In this document: one piece after another, positions 40,842 to 47,749 of the stretch
Layout: each line of letters begins with the position of its first letter
How positions within the stretch are numbered: position 1 is the stretch's first letter
Source of the DNA: Ruminococcus sp. Phil11
GTDB taxonomy: Bacteria; Bacillota; Clostridia; Oscillospirales; Ruminococcaceae
Assembly: GCA_001940925.1 (NCBI GenBank)
Contig: MSGZ01000036.1
Location: 1 to 64,000 of the forward strand
DNA length: 64,000 nucleotides
Direction: 5' to 3'
Notes under the pieces: model-generated
What the model saw: the letters and a program-made list of their open reading frames with translations, nothing else
What the model was told of the DNA's origin: nothing
Database searches by the model: none
Made by a program: the position numbers and the translations under genes

Positions 40842-42395
40842 TCACTCCCATTCCACGGTTCCGGGCGGCTTCGATGTAATATCATACACGACGCGGTTGA
40901 CATGCGCGACCTCATTGCAGAGGCGGTTGGACACACGGGCGAGCACATCGTAGGGGATGCGCGCCCAGTCCGCGGTCATGAAGTCGTCCGTCGTGACGGC
41001 GCGGATCGCGATGAGGTGATCGTAGGTTCTGTGGTCGCCCATGACGCCGACCGTGCGGACATCCGGCAGCACGGCAAAGAACTGCCGCAGTTCGCTCTCA
41101 ATGCCGCTTTTCGCGATCTCATCGCGGAAAACAGCGTCGGCCTCCTGCAGAATGCGGATCTTCTCCGCGGTGATCTCACCGATGATGCGCACGCCGAGAC
41201 CCGGCCCCGGGAACGGCTGCCGCCAGACCAGCTCGCGCGGAATGCCGAGCTTCTCGCCGACGGCGCGCACCTCGTCCTTAAAGAGGTCCTTCAGCGGCTC
41301 GATCGTACCTGCAAACTGGATATCGTCCGGCATTTTGACCATGTTATGATGCGTCTTGATGACATCGGTGCTGCCCTCGCCGGCCTGATTGCCCTTGCCG
41401 CTCTCGATGCGGTCGGGGTAGATCGTGCCCTGTGCAAAGAAGCCGTCCGCACCGGTCTCACGGATCTTATCCCAGAATACGTGATAGAATTCTGTGCCGA
41501 TGATCCTGCGCTTCTGCTCAGGATCAGAGACACCCTTTAACTGTTCCAGAAAATGCTGCTGACAGTTCACGCGGATAAACTGCATGTCAAACAGCCTCGT
41601 GAAGGTCTCCTCGACGAAGTCACCCTCGTCCTTGCGCATGAGGCCGTGATCGACGAACACGCAGGTCAGCTGTTTGCCGACGGCCTTGCTCAGCAGTGCC
41701 GCCGCGACCGAGGAATCCACGCCGCCGGAGAGCCCCAGCACGACCTTTTTATCGCCGATCTGTTCGCGGAGCGAAGCAACGGTATCCGCGATGAAATCGT
41801 CCATGACCCAGTCGCCGGTGAAGCCGCAGACATTGAACAGGAAATTGCGCAGGATCTGCCTGCCGAATACGCTGTGCGTGACCTCCGGATGGAACTGCAC
41901 GGCATAGAGCTTCCGCTCCGGATATTCAAACGCCGCGCAGGGGCAGTCCGCGGAATGCGCCGTGGTATGAAAGCCCTCCGGCAGACGGCTGACAAAATCG
42001 GTATGGCTCATCCAGACGGTGCTTTCTTCGGGGACGTCCGTGAACAGCAGGCTTTCCGCGGTCTTTGTGACGTCGATCTTGCCGTATTCGGAACGCTCGC
42101 AGCTTTCAACGGTCCCGCCGAGCGTATACGCCATGAGCTGGCAGCCGTAGCAGATGCCGAGCGTCGGGATGCCGAGATCGAAGTATTCCTTCGCGATATG
42201 CGGAGAGGCACTGTCATAAACGCTGTTCGGGCCGCCTGTGAAGATGATGCCGGTCGGGTTCAGTGCGCGGATCTCCTCCAGCGGGGTATCGAACCGCCGG
42301 ATCTCGCAGTAGACGCCGCATTCACGGACGCGCCTTGCGATCAGCTGGTTATACTGCCCGCCGAAATCGAGCACGATGCAGAGCTGATTTGCCAT
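40842..42395 (-). CDS. guaA: GMP synthase (glutamine-hydrolysing)
   Basis: 517 aa, ATG at 42395 with AAGGAGGA 7 nt upstream. N-terminal class I amidotransferase with catalytic Cys in [15 protein letters not shown] and His-x-Glu in VQFHPEVTH (about residue 180). The ATP pyrophosphatase domain has the PP-loop [15 protein letters not shown] (about 230-244), and the GMP synthetase C-terminal dimerisation domain ends in the signature [13 protein letters not shown]. It converts XMP, ATP and glutamine to GMP. Length is standard. It is a single-gene transcript. Confidence 0.98.
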   Translation of the reverse strand: MANQLCIVLDFGGQYNQLIARRVRECGVYCEIRRFDTPLEEIRALNPTGIIFTGGPNSVYDSASPHIAKEYFDLGIPTLGICYGCQLMAYTLGGTVESCERSEYGKIDVTKTAESLLFTDVPEESTVWMSHTDFVSRLPEGFHTTAHSADCPCAAFEYPERKLYAVQFHPEVTHSVFGRQILRNFLFNVCGFTGDWVMDDFIADTVASLREQIGDKKVVLGLSGGVDSSVAAALLSKAVGKQLTCVFVDHGLMRKDEGDFVEETFTRLFDMQFIRVNCQQHFLEQLKGVSDPEQKRRIIGTEFYHVFWDKIRETGADGFFAQGTIYPDRIESGKGNQAGEGSTDVIKTHHNMVKMPDDIQFAGTIEPLKDLFKDEVRAVGEKLGIPRELVWRQPFPGPGLGVRIIGEITAEKIRILQEADAVFRDEIAKSGIESELRQFFAVLPDVRTVGVMGDHRTYDHLIAIRAVTTDDFMTADWARIPYDVLARVSNRLCNEVAHVNRVVYDITSKPPGTVEWE

Positions 42396-42422
42396 GCTGT
42401 TCCTCCTTGCTTCAATGGAAAA

Positions 42423-42442
42423 ATGCCGTTTCAAAACGGCAT
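42423..42442 (-). promoter_or_regulatory. Inverted repeat in the guaA leader
   Basis: Perfect 9-bp arms ATGCCGTTT (42423-42431) and inverse (42434-42442) with a 2-nt centre, between the promoter and the ribosome site. It may be an operator or an RNA hairpin; it is too short for a guanine riboswitch. Confidence 0.5.
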
Positions 42443-42457
42443 GGAATGGATACAGCT

Positions 42458-42486
42458 ATTATAGCATGTTTCGGGGCGAATTACAA
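42458..42486 (-). promoter_or_regulatory. Promoter of guaA
   Basis: Minus-strand TTGTAA (42481-42486), 17-nt spacer with TGC, TATAAT (42458-42463). Confidence 0.75.
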
Positions 42487-42817
42487 GAGGACAGCGGCAA
42501 AAGCAAAGTACGAATTTCTCAACTGCGGCGCGGAAATTTCCGGATAAACTGCACATTCACCCGCAGCATTCCGAAGGTTCCGGCACGGGACGGCAGCATA
42601 CAGAAAGAGAATACAAAAAGACAGTTTGTTTTTTCAGGAAAGCTGCGCTGATTTTTCAGATAACCGGAACCCGAACGCAGGATTCTCCTAAAATGAACCG
42701 GCGGCGAAGTGCCGTTTCAGCCGGAAACAGCGTAAAATTTAGACAGATTTCAAAAAGTGTATAAAAACATCTTGCATTTGCAGACTGTCTTTTTTCTTTC
42801 AGATTATTTTAATGTTC
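42487..42817. other. Gene-free region upstream of guaA
   Basis: No supported coding sequence. It contains two imperfectly inverted segments (AAAGACAGTTTG near 42618 and CAGACTGTCTTT near 42781), which could form long-range structure, and otherwise nothing recognisable. Confidence 0.4.
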
Positions 42818-42960
42818 AGGGGGTATAATGCAGACAGTGAAGCGAGGGGATCGCTTCCAAGTTGATTTCAACCCCCATTTTTTCCCAATTTCTATTTCCC
42901 TATTTCCCAGATGAATTCATTTCATTCTGCATGGACTGCGACCGCAGTCCAATTTTTTTG
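42818..42960 (+). ncRNA. Candidate small RNA region with two terminator-like hairpins
   Basis: A TATAAT (42824-42829, no good -35) is followed by hairpin GAAGCGA-GGGGA-TCGCTTC (42839-42857), a closing GGGGGT/ACCCCC pairing (42819-42824 with 42871-42876) and six T (42878-42883). A second hairpin GGACTGCG-AC-CGCAGTCC (42933-42950) with seven T ends the region. No ORF explains these signals. Because GGGGGT overlaps the -10, the promoter and the closing stem cannot both be right. Confidence 0.3.
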
Positions 42961-43000
42961 CCCGGATTTCTTTCCGTGTCCGGTCGGAGTATCATGAACC

Positions 43001-43076
43001 TGCATAAATCTGCACCTGCATTCTTGTGAACATTTACAAAATTGATCTTGTTTTCTGATTTGCATATTGACAAACC
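43001..43076. repeat. Diverged copy of the XRE operator/promoter region (copy A)
   Basis: Matches 44209-44284 (copy B) through TGCATAAATCYGCAC, TTGTGAAYRTWTACAAAAT and TATTGACAAAC with almost the same spacing. In copy B the CAT at 44211-44213 is the start of the XRE gene; in copy A the equivalent ATG (43005-43003, minus) opens onto 27 unrelated codons. Confidence 0.7.
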
Positions 43077-43095
43077 TCCCCGGAAATGCTATGAT
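43067..43095 (+). promoter_or_regulatory. Promoter of the 227-aa membrane protein gene
   Basis: TTGACA (43067-43072), 17-nt spacer with TGC, TATGAT (43090-43095). Confidence 0.8.
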
Positions 43096-43148
43096 GAAAG
43101 AACCATCCGGCGTGATGGAAAAGGTGTAAGTGAAAAGGAGCATTTTCA

Positions 43149-43832
43149 ATGAATTACGTAACAGAGCAAATGTTTTACAAGCAGTTGACCGGCAACGCAG
43201 CAGGTGCAATCACGGCTACGATCATCGGCGCGGCGATCCTCGGTTTCTGCGCAGGCTTCTGCGGTACGCAGCTCGGCTGGGGGCATCTGCTTTCCATTGT
43301 GTTTATTGTCCTGTTTCTCGCGTGCATGGGTCTGCTGGTGTTCTTTATCGTCAAAGCAGCGCGTATGAAGCAACATCCGGTGTTCCGCCGCTACGGCAGT
43401 GCCCCGTTCCTCGCGGAGCGCATCAATTCCGGAATGCAGAATCCGCGCTATATCTTCGGCACCGGCGGAGAGATCCCGTTTGCCACGCTGATCACCAATG
43501 ATTTTATCGTGAGCAGCGGTGAGCTGACCGGCTTCATGGAACTGAAGGATCTCCGCACCGCACAGATCGCGGTATTCGGCAACACGCATGTGTATAATAT
43601 CAGCAATCCTGTCACGCTGGCGGCTTCCGCGGCAGCAAATTACGCAGCGGATAAGTACATGGAATCCAAGGGCATCAACGAGCAGACCAGATGTGACATG
43701 CTGATCATGAAGGACAGCGAGGGCAAGCAGCATCAGTATTCCGTCAGGCATATTGAGGCAGAAGCCGTCCTGAACCTGCTGCAGCAGATCGCCCCGCATA
43801 TCACGATCAACCGTGACGTCAAGAGAATGTGA
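43149..43832 (+). CDS. Two-TM membrane protein, unknown family
   Basis: 227 aa, ATG with AAAGGAG 10 nt upstream. Two close membrane helices at about residues 20-40 and 47-70 form a hairpin, leaving about 155 residues in the cytoplasm with a beta-rich PH-like pattern (FATLITNDFIVSSG then ELKDLRTAQIAVFGNTHVYN) and an Ala-rich helix. I cannot place it in a named family. Its promoter region is a copy of that of the XRE-controlled small genes downstream and its terminator is identical to theirs, which suggests common control. Confidence 0.78.
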   Translation: MNYVTEQMFYKQLTGNAAGAITATIIGAAILGFCAGFCGTQLGWGHLLSIVFIVLFLACMGLLVFFIVKAARMKQHPVFRRYGSAPFLAERINSGMQNPRYIFGTGGEIPFATLITNDFIVSSGELTGFMELKDLRTAQIAVFGNTHVYNISNPVTLAASAAANYAADKYMESKGINEQTRCDMLIMKDSEGKQHQYSVRHIEAEAVLNLLQQIAPHITINRDVKRM

Positions 43833-43845
43833 TACAGTACAGAAT

Positions 43846-43878
43846 CCCCCGATACCGCAAAGGTACCGGGGGTTTTTT
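43846..43878. terminator. Terminator T1, identical to T2 at 44830
   Basis: Stem CCCCCGATACC (43846-43856) with 43862-43872, loop GCAAA, then TTTTTT. It sits between convergent genes and can serve both. Confidence 0.9.
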
Positions 43879-44213
43879 CATATACTGTTCTGCAGTTCAA
43901 GCAAAGCCGCGGCGCGTTCTTTCAGGCGGATGCGGTTTTCCGCAGAGAGTGTCTGATAAAGATGCAGCAGATCGGATTCATCCGGATTTAGCATTTGCAC
44001 GGGTTCTGTTTCACGGCCGAGAATATAGTCTACGGACACGCCGCAGAACTCCGCGACATCCGCAAGATAATTGACCGGTGCTTTGATTTCGCCGCGCTCA
44101 TAGCGGCTGACCTCCTGCTGGGAAATGCCGAGGTGCTCCGCGAGGGCTGCCTGCGAGCATTTTGATTTCCGCGCCCTGACAAGATTCGGGTAAAGATAAA
44201 GGTGATTTTGCAT
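43878..44213 (-). CDS. XRE-family repressor
   Basis: 111 aa, ATG at 44213 with AGGAGCG upstream. The N-terminal HTH_3 domain reads LVRARKSKCSQAALAEHLGISQQEVSRYERG (about residues 11-41), followed by VNYLADVAEFCGVSVDYILGR, the usual XRE close. The C-terminal about 40 residues are helical (LLHLYQTLSAENRIRLKER). It is transcribed divergently from two small genes; an inverted repeat TACAACA-N4-TGTTGTA and a TTGTGAA-type motif lie between them. Confidence 0.9.
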   Translation of the reverse strand: MQNHLYLYPNLVRARKSKCSQAALAEHLGISQQEVSRYERGEIKAPVNYLADVAEFCGVSVDYILGRETEPVQMLNPDESDLLHLYQTLSAENRIRLKERAAALLELQNSI

Positions 44214-44230
44214 AAATCCGCACGCTCCTG

Positions 44231-44273
44231 TTTGTGAATGTATACAAAATCATTCTACAACATATTTGTTGTA
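44231..44273. promoter_or_regulatory. Operator region between XRE gene and small genes
   Basis: Contains TTGTGAATGTATACAAAAT (also present in diverged form at 43023-43042) and the inverted repeat TACAACA (44256-44262) and TGTTGTA (44267-44273), which abuts the -35 at 44274. Confidence 0.55.
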
Positions 44274-44302
44274 TTGACAAACGTAATAATTGATGTTATA
44301 AT
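44274..44302 (+). promoter_or_regulatory. Promoter of the small-gene cassette
   Basis: TTGACA (44274-44279), 17-nt spacer, TATAAT (44297-44302). Confidence 0.85.
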
Positions 44303-44365
44303 AAAATCAACATCAGATATGATGTAACGAAAAGAACGGATTATTCACAGAATGGAGGGATTTCC

Positions 44366-44572
44366 ATGTTGCTGGAACTTGCTGTAATGGGGCTGATTGG
44401 ATATGGTTTGATAAAGGATCCGGAAAAAACGACAAATAAGATTCACCAAGCCGCAGATAAAGCGCAAAAGTTCATTGACCGGCACGAACAGGAATTTGAA
44501 CGGAGATATCAGCGCGGCGAAATCAGTGAAGAACAATACCGGGCATACTGGGAGAGAAAAAACGGTTCTTAA
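44366..44572 (+). CDS. 68-aa protein with membrane segment and SHOCT-like tail
   Basis: ATG with ATGGAGGGA upstream. A short hydrophobic start (MLLELAVMGLIGYGLIKD) precedes a charged helix (NKIHQAADKAQKFIDRHEQE). The last residues, RRYQRGEISEEQYRAYWERK, match the SHOCT pattern (short C-terminal oligomerisation segment with RGEIxxEEY). It is the first gene of the cassette behind the XRE-type operator. Function unknown. Confidence 0.7.
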   Translation: MLLELAVMGLIGYGLIKDPEKTTNKIHQAADKAQKFIDRHEQEFERRYQRGEISEEQYRAYWERKNGS

Positions 44573-44635
44573 AATCCGGTCTTTGCTTTCCCGTAATACA
44601 TTTTATCACAAATCTCACGAAAGGAGGACGCTGTT

Positions 44636-44806
44636 ATGGCACGGAACGTATGGGATGCAGTTCTCATTTATAACGACGGGTTTCAGCAGAGAATCAATGT
44701 TTATGGAAATACTTATGCTGAAGCATACGCACAGGCACAGGCAACGGCATCTTGCACCGGACCTGTTCACAAAGGTGTGGCGCAGATTATCGTTTCTCCG
44801 AAATGA
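44636..44806 (+). CDS. 56-aa protein, unknown
   Basis: ATG 44636 with AAAGGAGG 8 nt upstream. Predicted mixed beta/alpha: ARNVWDAVLIYNDGFQQRIN, then VYGNTYAEAYAQAQATASCT, then VHKGVAQIIVSPK. It has no membrane segment. The strong ribosome site, position 63 bp after the first small gene and direct terminator after its stop support it as a true gene. I recognise no family. Confidence 0.7.
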   Translation: MARNVWDAVLIYNDGFQQRINVYGNTYAEAYAQAQATASCTGPVHKGVAQIIVSPK

Positions 44807-44829
44807 TGAAAATTTCAGTTCAGCAAACA

Positions 44830-44856
44830 CCCCCGATACCGCAAAGGTACCGGGGG
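44830..44856. terminator. Terminator T2, exact 27-nt copy of T1
   Basis: CCCCCGATACC-GCAAA-GGTACCGGGGG, identical to 43846-43872, but followed by CTCGTTTAT, so weaker for rightward transcription. It also lies downstream of the leftward gene at 44878. Confidence 0.8.
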
Positions 44857-44877
44857 CTCGTTTATCTTCCGCTGATT

Positions 44878-45822
44878 TTACACGCCGGGGAACTGGATCG
44901 CTTTGTACTTCTGAATCTTCTCCGCGACGACCGCATGATTCTGCGGGTTCATGAAGAAGCCGCCCTGCGTATCCGCGATCTCGTCGCAGTGCACGCCGCG
45001 TCCTTCCTCCGTGGTGCGGTCACGTTCAAGACCGTTTTCAGCGATCACGAACTTCCACTTGCCGTCGTCGGTCTTAACGAGGTCGCCGCCGGCACCGCAG
45101 ACCGTGCACTCGATCGGATACTGCAGACCTCTCCACTGCGGCTCACCGAGGCAGAGGCTGTTGCTGTGGCAGTTCGGACACCAGCCTGCATCGGGGTCGC
45201 CGAGCCACTTGCGCTCTGCGGCAGGCGTATTCAGTGCCTTCATGACATTCTGGCCGATCTCTCTTGCACGGGCGATCTTCTCGTCGTACAGCAGGACCTG
45301 TGCCGGCGCGGGCACCATGGTCGCCATGTACATATCCACGACCTTGAAGCTGTTGGTCACGGTCGTGATCTGCATACATTCCAGTGCGAGCGACTGCCAC
45401 GAACGGGTGGAGCCGCCGACGGCGATCAGCGCACCGACGCGGTCACGCGGCTCGATCGCGCCGATCTTGGTCAGGAATGCCGATTCGTATGCGAGGTTGC
45501 GGTGCATGAATTTGAGGTACAGAGAGGACGGCATCAGTGCGTAGGTCGGTGCCGCGAAGATGACGGCATCCTGATTCAGCAGCACCTGCATGATCTTGTC
45601 CTTGTCATCCTTATCCTTGAGCGAGCAGCCGGTGTTCTTGCCCATGGACATGCCCATGGTACAGGCTGTACATCCTGTGCAGTCCAGCAGATTATAATCC
45701 TTGAGATTGATCATTGTGATTTCCGCGCCCTGCTCCTGACATGCCAGCAGTGCCTCTTTCAGAAGAATATCGCAGTTGCTGTCCTTGCGTCCCGCAGAAA
45801 CGCCCATTACCTTGAATTTCAT
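44878..45822 (-). CDS. Flavodoxin-like NAD(P)H-dependent reductase with C-terminal zinc ribbon
   Basis: 314 aa, ATG at 45822 with AAAAGGAGAA upstream. The first about 190 residues are a flavodoxin-like FMN domain of the iron-sulfur flavoprotein/NADPH-FMN reductase type: VMGVSAGRKDSNCDILLKEA, a Cys-rich DCTGCTACTMGMSMG (a C-x2-C-x2-C motif as in ISF proteins) and DAVIFAAPTYALMPSS. The second part has a zinc-ribbon-like pair WCPNCHS and ECTVCG. Such proteins pass electrons from reduced ferredoxin or NAD(P)H to unknown acceptors in anaerobes. Confidence 0.82.
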   Translation of the reverse strand: MKFKVMGVSAGRKDSNCDILLKEALLACQEQGAEITMINLKDYNLLDCTGCTACTMGMSMGKNTGCSLKDKDDKDKIMQVLLNQDAVIFAAPTYALMPSSLYLKFMHRNLAYESAFLTKIGAIEPRDRVGALIAVGGSTRSWQSLALECMQITTVTNSFKVVDMYMATMVPAPAQVLLYDEKIARAREIGQNVMKALNTPAAERKWLGDPDAGWCPNCHSNSLCLGEPQWRGLQYPIECTVCGAGGDLVKTDDGKWKFVIAENGLERDRTTEEGRGVHCDEIADTQGGFFMNPQNHAVVAEKIQKYKAIQFPGV

Positions 45823-45884
45823 AACGCTTCTCCTTTTCGTAATCATCATTTCAGCTGCAGCGTGCTGATTGCACACTATTTTTT

Positions 45885-45913
45885 ATTATACAGCATATCG
45901 TACAAAAAATCAA
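45885..45913 (-). promoter_or_regulatory. Promoter of the flavodoxin-like gene
   Basis: Minus-strand TTGATT (45908-45913), 17-nt spacer, TATAAT (45885-45890). Confidence 0.75.
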
Positions 45914-46055
45914 GAGAAACACGGCAAAATCAGAAATTCTCAGCAATTTTAAGTAAGATATCGCAACTTTTGCGGTCGCGGGCTTAGAAATGGGTACAGT
46001 TCGCGGATACCATGCAGCTTTGACGTTCCGGCAGAATCAGCATCAGCCCCGCATT

Positions 46056-46084
46056 GAAAAATCATCAGAACTATGTTATACTGA
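46056..46084 (+). promoter_or_regulatory. Promoter of the ECF sigma operon
   Basis: TTGAAA (46056-46061), 17-nt spacer, TATACT (46079-46084). It is of housekeeping type, so any autoregulated ECF promoter is elsewhere. Confidence 0.65.
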
Positions 46085-46190
46085 AAAAAGAAAACCTTAA
46101 CACAAAAATATTATTCTTCCAAAGTGTAATTTTTTCCTGTAAATGTCGTTCCTATTGATAGAAAGGCAGAACGCAAAGGCGGTGATCGTC

Positions 46191-46748
46191 ATAGAAGATA
46201 AAAATATACTTTTGATGCTGAATAACAGAGACGAGCAGGCACTCAAGGAAACCACGGCCAAATACGGAGTGCTCTGCAGGTCTGTTGCGCTCGATATTCT
46301 CGGGAACGAACAGGATGCGGAGGAATGCATCAATGATGCGCTGCTGACGATATGGAATGCGGTCCCGCCTGCACAGCCCGAAAACTATCGTGCCTACTTA
46401 CTCAAGATCCTGCGCAATATTGCACTGGACAGATATAAAGCGAAGCAGCGTGACAAGCGCGGCGGCGGTCAGTATGCAGACGCATTGGATGAACTGGCTG
46501 AGGTTCTGCCCGGTACGCAGAATACCGAGGATGCTGTTGCGCAGCGCGAGATGCTGGAGGCAGTATCGCGTTTTCTCGGCACGCTTCCGAAAACACAAAG
46601 CGACCTGTTTGTCCGGCGATACTGGCGTTTTTCCTCACCGGATGATCTGGCGCATGATTACGGCATGACCGTCAATCATGTGCGGGTGACATTAACGCGC
46701 CTGCGCAAACGGCTGCAAACGTATCTGAGAAAGGAGGGACTGCTGTGA
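46191..46748 (+). CDS. ECF-type RNA polymerase sigma factor (possible ATA start)
   Basis: 185 aa from an ATA at 46191. AAAGGCGGTGA (46175-46185), a near-perfect Shine-Dalgarno, sits 5 nt before it; the in-frame ATG (46143) has no ribosome site and the GTG (46182) lies within the Shine-Dalgarno itself. Region 2 reads LKETTAKYGVLCRSVALDIL, NEQDAEECINDALLTIWNAV and YLLKILRNIALDRYKAKQRD; region 4 reads LFVRRYWRFSSPDDLAHDYGMTVNHVRVTLTRLRKRL. The downstream gene overlaps by 4 bp and encodes a single-TM partner. Confidence 0.88.
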   Translation: MEDKNILLMLNNRDEQALKETTAKYGVLCRSVALDILGNEQDAEECINDALLTIWNAVPPAQPENYRAYLLKILRNIALDRYKAKQRDKRGGGQYADALDELAEVLPGTQNTEDAVAQREMLEAVSRFLGTLPKTQSDLFVRRYWRFSSPDDLAHDYGMTVNHVRVTLTRLRKRLQTYLRKEGLL

Positions 46749-47527
46749 ATCCGGAACAATTCATTCTGATGATGAATGACCTCCCTGACGCCGTGATCGT
46801 ATCCGCAAATTCGCCGGCCGTCAAACAAAAACATATAATCCGGTATTTGATCCCGGCAGCCGCGGCCTGTCTGGTGATCGGTCTGGCGGCAGCAGTCTAT
46901 CCGAAGCTGCGGATGCATACGCCGGATGTCACGGAGCCGCCGGCTGACAGCGAGGTGCCGGCGGAGCCGGAATTGCCGGTTCATTATATCGGCGGCGGTA
47001 CAATGGACAGAAGGCTGCCGGCATCGTATTCGGATCTGGTGAATAATTCAGATGCAATCGTAATCGCGGAAGCCGTTGCGGAAAAGGAACAGATTGATAA
47101 GCAGACCTATAATGTTTACATGAAGAAAATAGTGGCAGACGACGGACTCACGTTGGTTTCCTACAAGGTCAATCAGGTCCTGGCGGGTGACATTCAGGAG
47201 GGAGATACACTTGACATCAGGGAGTATCACTATACCACGCTCTATTACAATGACGACGGAACCATTACGGATTGTATCATCAGCCGTTCCAATGCAAAGC
47301 CGGCTGTGATCGGAGAAACGTATCTTTTATTCCTTACAAAGTGGCCGAATAACGAAACATTTGATTATACCTTTGATGAGTACGGGATCTATACGTATGA
47401 CGGCGAGAAGGCGGGGCCCTGGCTGAGAGAGGACATGGATCAGGAGAGCTACGATTACCAACTGTATCAGTATATCTCCCGCGAGGTCGCTGCACGGCTG
47501 CCCGGCTCCGACGAAGCAGATCACTGA
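46745..47527 (+). CDS. Single-TM partner of the ECF sigma factor (probable anti-sigma)
   Basis: 260 aa, GTG start with AGGAGGG upstream overlapping the sigma stop. Residues about 1-30 are cytoplasmic, a membrane helix lies at about 34-56 (IIRYLIPAAAACLVIGLAAA), and a Pro/Glu-rich linker leads to an outer domain of about 170 residues with strands such as LVNNSDAIVIAEAVAE, LVSYKVNQVLAGDIQEGDTL and IGETYLLFLTKWP, an OB-like pattern. No zinc-finger motif is present. Position and topology suggest an anti-sigma factor sensing an external signal. Confidence 0.78.
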   Translation: MNPEQFILMMNDLPDAVIVSANSPAVKQKHIIRYLIPAAAACLVIGLAAAVYPKLRMHTPDVTEPPADSEVPAEPELPVHYIGGGTMDRRLPASYSDLVNNSDAIVIAEAVAEKEQIDKQTYNVYMKKIVADDGLTLVSYKVNQVLAGDIQEGDTLDIREYHYTTLYYNDDGTITDCIISRSNAKPAVIGETYLLFLTKWPNNETFDYTFDEYGIYTYDGEKAGPWLREDMDQESYDYQLYQYISREVAARLPGSDEADH

Positions 47528-47543
47528 GGAACTGATATAAACC

Positions 47544-47578
47544 AAAAGGACGCTGATCGAAAATCAGCGTCCTTTTCA
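47544..47578 (+). terminator. Intrinsic terminator
   Basis: 14-bp stem AAAAGGACGCTGAT (47544-47557) with 47563-47576 ending in TTTT. Confidence 0.85.
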
Positions 47579-47675
47579 TGTTTCTGTACTTCCGGCGTGC
47601 TTCAGCACTGGGAGCAGTTGCCTTCAGAAGCCGCCACGCGGCGTGTGCTTAGCTGATTGGGAGTCCTCCGCTCAC

Positions 47676-47745
47676 CGTCCCCGGAGGGAAACGGCTGTCG
47701 GCCCTGCCGACCCGGAGGGAAACGCCAGCGCGGGCTCCGCGCGAT
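47676..47745 (-). repeat. Two tandem hairpin-plus-CGTTTCCCTCCGG units downstream of the transglutaminase operon
   Basis: On the minus strand hairpin GCGCGGAGCCCGCGC is followed by GGCGTTTCCCTCCGG, then hairpin GTCGGCAGGGCCGAC is followed by GCCGTTTCCCTCCGG. They lie directly after the stop at 47750 and may act as a double terminator. Confidence 0.5.
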
Positions 47746-47749
47746 CCGT

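Noticed and set aside
42395..42490. Guanine/purine riboswitch before guaA
   Set aside because: The leader from promoter to start is only about 60 nt and holds just one short hairpin.
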